From the NCBI RefSeq assembly GCF_017876395.1, contig NZ_JAGINX010000001.1, forward strand, positions 1,674,001-1,738,000: a stretch of DNA of 64,000 nt. The letters run 5' to 3'. The position numbers and the translations under genes were made by a program. The stretch comes from Nesterenkonia lacusekhoensis (GTDB lineage Bacteria; Actinomycetota; Actinomycetes; Actinomycetales; Micrococcaceae). The notes under the pieces were generated by a model that ran no database searches, was not told the DNA's origin, and was given only the letters and a program-made list of their open reading frames with translations. Position 1 is the first letter of the stretch. Each line of letters begins with the position of its first letter. Shown here in pieces: positions 60,511 through 64,000 of this stretch.

Positions 60511-62459
60511 CAGGACTGAGCTGCGTTCTTCCTCTTACGGGCTTCCTTCATACGCTCCGAGGAGTCCAGGGTCACCTTACGGATCCGGATGCTCTCCGGG
60601 GTGACCTCCACGCACTCATCCTCGTTGGCGAACTCGAGCGACTCCTCGAGGGTCAGCCGGGTGGGCGGGGTCAGGCCCTCGAAGGAGTCGGCAGAGGCTG
60701 CACGCATATTGGTGAGCTTCTTCTCCTTGGTGATGTTGACCTCCATGTCCTCGTTGCGAGAGTTCTCGCCGACGACCATGCCCTCGTAGACCTCCTCCTG
60801 GGGGTCGACGAAGAAGGTCCCCTTGTCCTGGAGGTTCATCATCGCGAACGGGGTGGCGGTTCCGGCACGGTCGGAGACCAGCGAGCCGGAGCTGCGGTAT
60901 TCGATGTCGCCCTTCCACGGCTGGAAGCCGTCGGCGTAGCTGGAGGCGATGCCGGCGCCGCGGGTCTCGGTGAGGAACTTCGTCCGGAAGCCGATGAGGC
61001 CACGGGCGGGCACGGAGAACTCCATGCGGATCCAGCCGGAGCCGGTGTTGGACATGGTGTTCATCGTGCCCTTGCGGCCTGCCATGAGCTGGGTGATCGC
61101 GCCCATGTACTCGTCGGGCGCGTCGATGGTCATGGCCTCCATGGGCTCATGCAGAGTGCCGTCGATCTCCCGGGTGACGACCTGGGGCTTGCCCACGGTC
61201 AGCTCGAAGCCTTCGCGGCGCATCTGCTCGACCAGGATCGCCAGCGCGAGCTCACCGCGGCCTTGGACCTCCCACATGTCAGGACGCTCGGTGGGAAGCA
61301 CCTTGAGGGAGACGTTGCCGATGAGCTCCTGGTCCAGGCGGTCCTTGACCTGGCGCGCGGTGACCTTCGCGCCCTTGACCCGGCCGGCCAGCGGTGAGGT
61401 GTTGATGCCGATGGTCATCGAGATGGCGGGGTCATCGACCACGATGTTCGGCAGCGGCTTGGGGTTGTCCAGATCCGTGAGGGTCTCACCGATCATGATG
61501 TCGCTGATGCCGGCCACTGCGACGATCTCACCGGGCCCGGCGGACTCGGCGGGCACACGCTCCAGGCCCTTGGTGGCCAGCAGCTCGGTGATCTTGACCG
61601 TCTTGTGGGTGCCGTCCTTGCGGGCCCAGGCGACCTGCTGGTTCTTCTTCAGCGTGCCGTTGAAGATGCGCAGCAGCGCCAGACGGCCCAGGAAGGGTGA
61701 GGCGTCCAGGTTGGTCACGTGGGCCTGGAGGACCTCTTCGGCGTCGTAGGTCGGGGCCGGGACGTGCTTGAGGATGGTCTCGAAGAGCGGCTCCAGGTCC
61801 TCGTTCTCGGGCAGGCCGCCGTCGGCAGGCTGTTCGATGGAGGCGCGGCCGGCCTTGCCAGAGGCGTAGACCACCGGGACGTCCAGCACGGAGTCGAGGT
61901 CCAGCTCCGGGTTCTCCTCGGCCACATCGGAGGCCAGGCCCAGCAGCAGGTCCATCGTGTCGGAGACGACGCCGTCGATCCGTGCGTCAGGACGGTCGGT
62001 CTTGTTGACCACCAGGATCACCGGCAGGTTGGCGTTGAGCGCCTTGCGCAGCACGAAGCGTGTCTGCGGCAGCGGGCCCTCAGAGGCGTCGACCAGCAGC
62101 ACGACGCCGTCCACCATGGACAGGCCGCGCTCGACCTCACCGCCGAAGTCGGCGTGGCCGGGGGTGTCGATGACGTTGATCGTCACCTGGTCCTGACCGG
62201 CCTGCTCCTGAGCGTGAGGGCCGGAGTAGAACACCGTGGTGTTCTTGGCCAGGATGGTGATGCCCTTCTCCTTCTCCAGCTCGCCGGAGTCCATCACCCG
62301 CTCTTCGTTCTCCCCGTGGCCGCCGTAGGCCTTGGTCTGGGTGAGCATGGCATCGACAAGGGTGGTCTTGCCGTGGTCGACGTGGGCGACGATGGCGACA
62401 TTGCGCAGGTCCTGGCGCTCATCGGTGCCGGTCTGGGCCAGCGCAGCATCAGTGGTCAT
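60510..62459 (-). CDS. typA: Ribosome-associated GTPase TypA/BipA
   Basis: Translational GTPase affecting ribosome assembly and stress responses. 649 residues: G1 [16 protein letters not shown]2 [17 protein letters not shown]3 [18 protein letters not shown]4 NKTDRPDA; then domain II, an EF-G-like domain III/V pair ([54 protein letters not shown]) and the BipA-specific C-terminal domain ending in basic residues. ATG at 62459 with GGAAGG upstream. Confidence 0.97.
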   Translation of the reverse strand: MTTDAALAQTGTDERQDLRNVAIVAHVDHGKTTLVDAMLTQTKAYGGHGENEERVMDSGELEKEKGITILAKNTTVFYSGPHAQEQAGQDQVTINVIDTPGHADFGGEVERGLSMVDGVVLLVDASEGPLPQTRFVLRKALNANLPVILVVNKTDRPDARIDGVVSDTMDLLLGLASDVAEENPELDLDSVLDVPVVYASGKAGRASIEQPADGGLPENEDLEPLFETILKHVPAPTYDAEEVLQAHVTNLDASPFLGRLALLRIFNGTLKKNQQVAWARKDGTHKTVKITELLATKGLERVPAESAGPGEIVAVAGISDIMIGETLTDLDNPKPLPNIVVDDPAISMTIGINTSPLAGRVKGAKVTARQVKDRLDQELIGNVSLKVLPTERPDMWEVQGRGELALAILVEQMRREGFELTVGKPQVVTREIDGTLHEPMEAMTIDAPDEYMGAITQLMAGRKGTMNTMSNTGSGWIRMEFSVPARGLIGFRTKFLTETRGAGIASSYADGFQPWKGDIEYRSSGSLVSDRAGTATPFAMMNLQDKGTFFVDPQEEVYEGMVVGENSRNEDMEVNITKEKKLTNMRAASADSFEGLTPPTRLTLEESLEFANEDECVEVTPESIRIRKVTLDSSERMKEARKRKNAAQS

Positions 62460-62488
62460 AGAAGAAGAAGCCTTCCGAAGATAGAGGT

Positions 62489-62521
62489 GAGCGGGCGCCC
62501 CTATGACAGGGACACCCGCTC
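62489..62521 (-). terminator. Hairpin between the oligopeptide ABC gene and typA
   Basis: TGAGCGGG... arms (62489-62501 with 62509-62521, one mismatch) around an 8-nt loop, no U-run. It would help end the peptide ABC operon before typA. The remaining gap 62522-62741 has no recognised gene. Confidence 0.5.
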
Positions 62522-62741
62522 AAGTGTACTGCGGTTCTGCAAATGCCTCAGCCGGCGGCGCCTTGCCCACCGGTGCCGGCGTCGTGGCAGGCTGTGGCCC
62601 ACGGTGCCGAAGGCAAGAACTGGATCACCCTGGGCTCTTCCCGAGATATGGCGATTCAGGCCGATCTGCAGGCACAACTCGGGGCGATCCGAGAGAGCTT
62701 GAAAACCGTCGGCCGCACCCTATCGACGTCTGCCACGCCGC

Positions 62742-63773
62742 TCAGCCGGCGGCGACCTCCTCGTTGGTGTCGGCGTAGTGGCAGGCCGCCTGCTGGGAGA
62801 CCCCGGGGCGCTGGATCAGCTGGGGCTCCTCGACCTCGCAGAGCTCTGTGGCCTTCCAGCAGCGTGTGCGGAACCGACAGCCCGACGGCGGATCTGCCGG
62901 GTTGGGCGGATCGCCCTTCAGCACGATCTGCTCGCGCTGTCCGCGCAGCGTGGGGTCCGGCACCGGGACCGCCGAGAGCAGCGCCTGAGTGTAGGGGTGG
63001 GCGGGGCCGGAGTAGATCTCCTCCTCCCGGCCCAGCTCAGCCAGCTTGCCCAGATACATGACGCCCACTCGGTCCGAGATGTGGCGGACCACAGAGAGGT
63101 CGTGAGCGATGAAGATGTAGCTGAGCCCGAACTTCTTCTGCAGGTCGTCCAACAGGTTCATCACCTGGGCCTGCACGGAGACATCCAAGGCCGAGACCGG
63201 CTCATCACAGATGATGACATCCGGGTTCAGCGCCAGCCCGCGGGCGATTCCGATGCGCTGACGCTGACCGCCGGAGAACTGGTGGGGATAACGGTTGATG
63301 TGCTCCGGATTCAGCCCCACGACCTCCAGCAGCTCCCTGACTCTGGCGCGGATCCCCTGGGCCGGCTTGGCGTCCGGGTGCAGCTTGAAGGGCTCGGCGA
63401 CGATGTCGCCCACGGACATACGAGGGTTCAGCGAAGTGTAGGGGTCCTGGAAGATGATCTGGATCTTCCGACGCAGCCGCCGCAGCTCCTCGCCGCGGAC
63501 CGAGAGGAAGTCCTGGCCGCGGAACTTCACCGAACCGGCGTCGGGCTCCTCCAAGCGCATCAGCAGCTTGGCCAGCGTCGACTTCCCGCAGCCGGACTCG
63601 CCCACGATACCCAAGGTCTCTCCCCTGCGCAGCTGGAAACTCACACCGTCCACAGCCTTCACCGCGCCGGTCTGGCGCTGGAAGACCACTCCCTGGCTGA
63701 TCGGGAAGTGCTTGACGAGGTCCTCGACCTCCAGCACTGTCTCTGCGTCCTCAAAGGGATCACGTGGACTCAT
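62742..63773 (-). CDS. Oligopeptide/dipeptide ABC transporter ATP-binding protein (DppF/OppF type)
   Basis: 343 residues. N-terminal [31 protein letters not shown], Walker [11 protein letters not shown]-loop [14 protein letters not shown], signature [14 protein letters not shown], Walker [19 protein letters not shown], switch His in [11 protein letters not shown], and the C-terminal oligo_HPY region with [18 protein letters not shown] cysteines. The N-terminal insert ([10 protein letters not shown]) is typical of OppF. Its ATG overlaps the preceding ATPase gene by 14 nt, so both ATPases of one peptide importer are co-translated. Confidence 0.95.
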   Translation of the reverse strand: MSPRDPFEDAETVLEVEDLVKHFPISQGVVFQRQTGAVKAVDGVSFQLRRGETLGIVGESGCGKSTLAKLLMRLEEPDAGSVKFRGQDFLSVRGEELRRLRRKIQIIFQDPYTSLNPRMSVGDIVAEPFKLHPDAKPAQGIRARVRELLEVVGLNPEHINRYPHQFSGGQRQRIGIARGLALNPDVIICDEPVSALDVSVQAQVMNLLDDLQKKFGLSYIFIAHDLSVVRHISDRVGVMYLGKLAELGREEEIYSGPAHPYTQALLSAVPVPDPTLRGQREQIVLKGDPPNPADPPSGCRFRTRCWKATELCEVEEPQLIQRPGVSQQAACHYADTNEEVAAG

Positions 63774-64000
63774 TCTGGGCCTCCTCGCTCATGGCATGGA
63801 TCTTCTCCGCATAGTGGCAGGCGGAGCGGTGCCCGGGGGCGATCTCGCGCAGTTCGGGTCGCTCCTCGCGGCACCGGTCCGTGGCGAATTCGCAGCGCGG
63901 GCTGAAGGGGCATCCCGGAGGCAGCTCCGTCAGGGACGGCGGCAGGCCTGGGATGGCCCGGAGCTTGCCTCCCTCGGCATCGATACGCGGGATCGAGTCC
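63760..64000 (-). CDS. Oligopeptide/dipeptide ABC transporter ATPase (DppD/OppD type), C-terminal fragment
   Basis: Only the last about 80 codons are inside the window; the rest lies beyond the right edge. The fragment includes the oligo_HPY C-terminal motif: [31 protein letters not shown] followed by [17 protein letters not shown]. It overlaps the start of the next ATPase gene. Confidence 0.88.
   Translation of the reverse strand, partial: DSIPRIDAEGGKLRAIPGLPPSLTELPPGCPFSPRCEFATDRCREERPELREIAPGHRSACHYAEKIHAMSEEAQNEST

Noticed and set aside
1-64000. CRISPR array, prophage or integron
   Set aside because: No spaced direct repeats of CRISPR type, no phage structural or integrase genes. The only tandem array (36.5 kb) has contiguous identical units without spacers, and the holin-X-type gene is a cellular family.

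Overview
The window reads as a piece of a high-GC actinobacterial chromosome, most likely order Micrococcales and plausibly family Micrococcaceae. This rests on gene order (rimP-nusA-ylxR-infB-rbfA-truB-ribF-rpsO-pnp; dxr-rip1-ispG-GNAT; rpsB-tsf-pyrH-frr-cdsA), a long Gly/Pro-rich IF-2, a 7Fe ferredoxin beside dapC, and many genes with a TAnnnT hexamer 6-7 nt before the start codon (probable leaderless transcripts). Genus assignment is inference only; no 16S or marker comparison was possible.

Layout. 1-11.5 kb (minus strand): translation and RNA-metabolism block from rimP down to pnp, with ribF, a methyltransferase and two small membrane proteins. 11.5-14.2 kb (plus): proS and a TauE/SafE permease. 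14.2-15.6 kb: an AbiEi-like/DUF559-like gene between two near-identical 82-bp perfect-dyad palindromes. 15.6-18.7 kb (minus): lipoprotein, GNAT, ispG. 18.8-25.4 kb (minus): a six-gene module (ABC importer ATPase, fused permease, binding lipoprotein, class A beta-lactamase-like hydrolase, a degenerate paralogue of it, GntR/FCD regulator) that separates ispG from rip1-dxr, which are neighbours in other actinobacteria. 28.9-34.3 kb: a LytTR two-component system next to a sodium:solute symporter and, divergently, an OFA-type MFS carrier.

34.4-39.5 kb (minus): rpsB, tsf, pyrH, frr, cdsA and a DivIVA-like protein, with five identical 58-bp tandem repeats between pyrH and frr. 39.9-49 kb: M23 peptidase, a DinB-type protein, a secreted phosphodiesterase, then a sugar/pterin-like cluster (two glycosyltransferases, a zinc-less MDR reductase, a PTPS/QueD-fold protein lacking the usual catalytic residues), a CAT tRNA, and a membrane glycolipid-like group (glycosyltransferase, CDP-alcohol phosphatidyltransferase, holin-X-type membrane protein). 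49-64 kb: YeeE/YedE transporter, TM2 protein, siderophore-interacting protein, purU, tRNA-Asn, SDR, the lysine/diaminopimelate genes dapE, dapD and dapC, gltA, fdxA, typA and two oligopeptide-ABC ATPases, the second cut by the right edge.

The best candidates for undescribed biology are the importer plus paired active/degenerate beta-lactamase-fold proteins inserted in the isoprenoid operon, the palindrome-flanked AbiEi/DUF559 gene, and the PTPS-like/MDR/glycosyltransferase cluster. Most of the rest is ordinary housekeeping.
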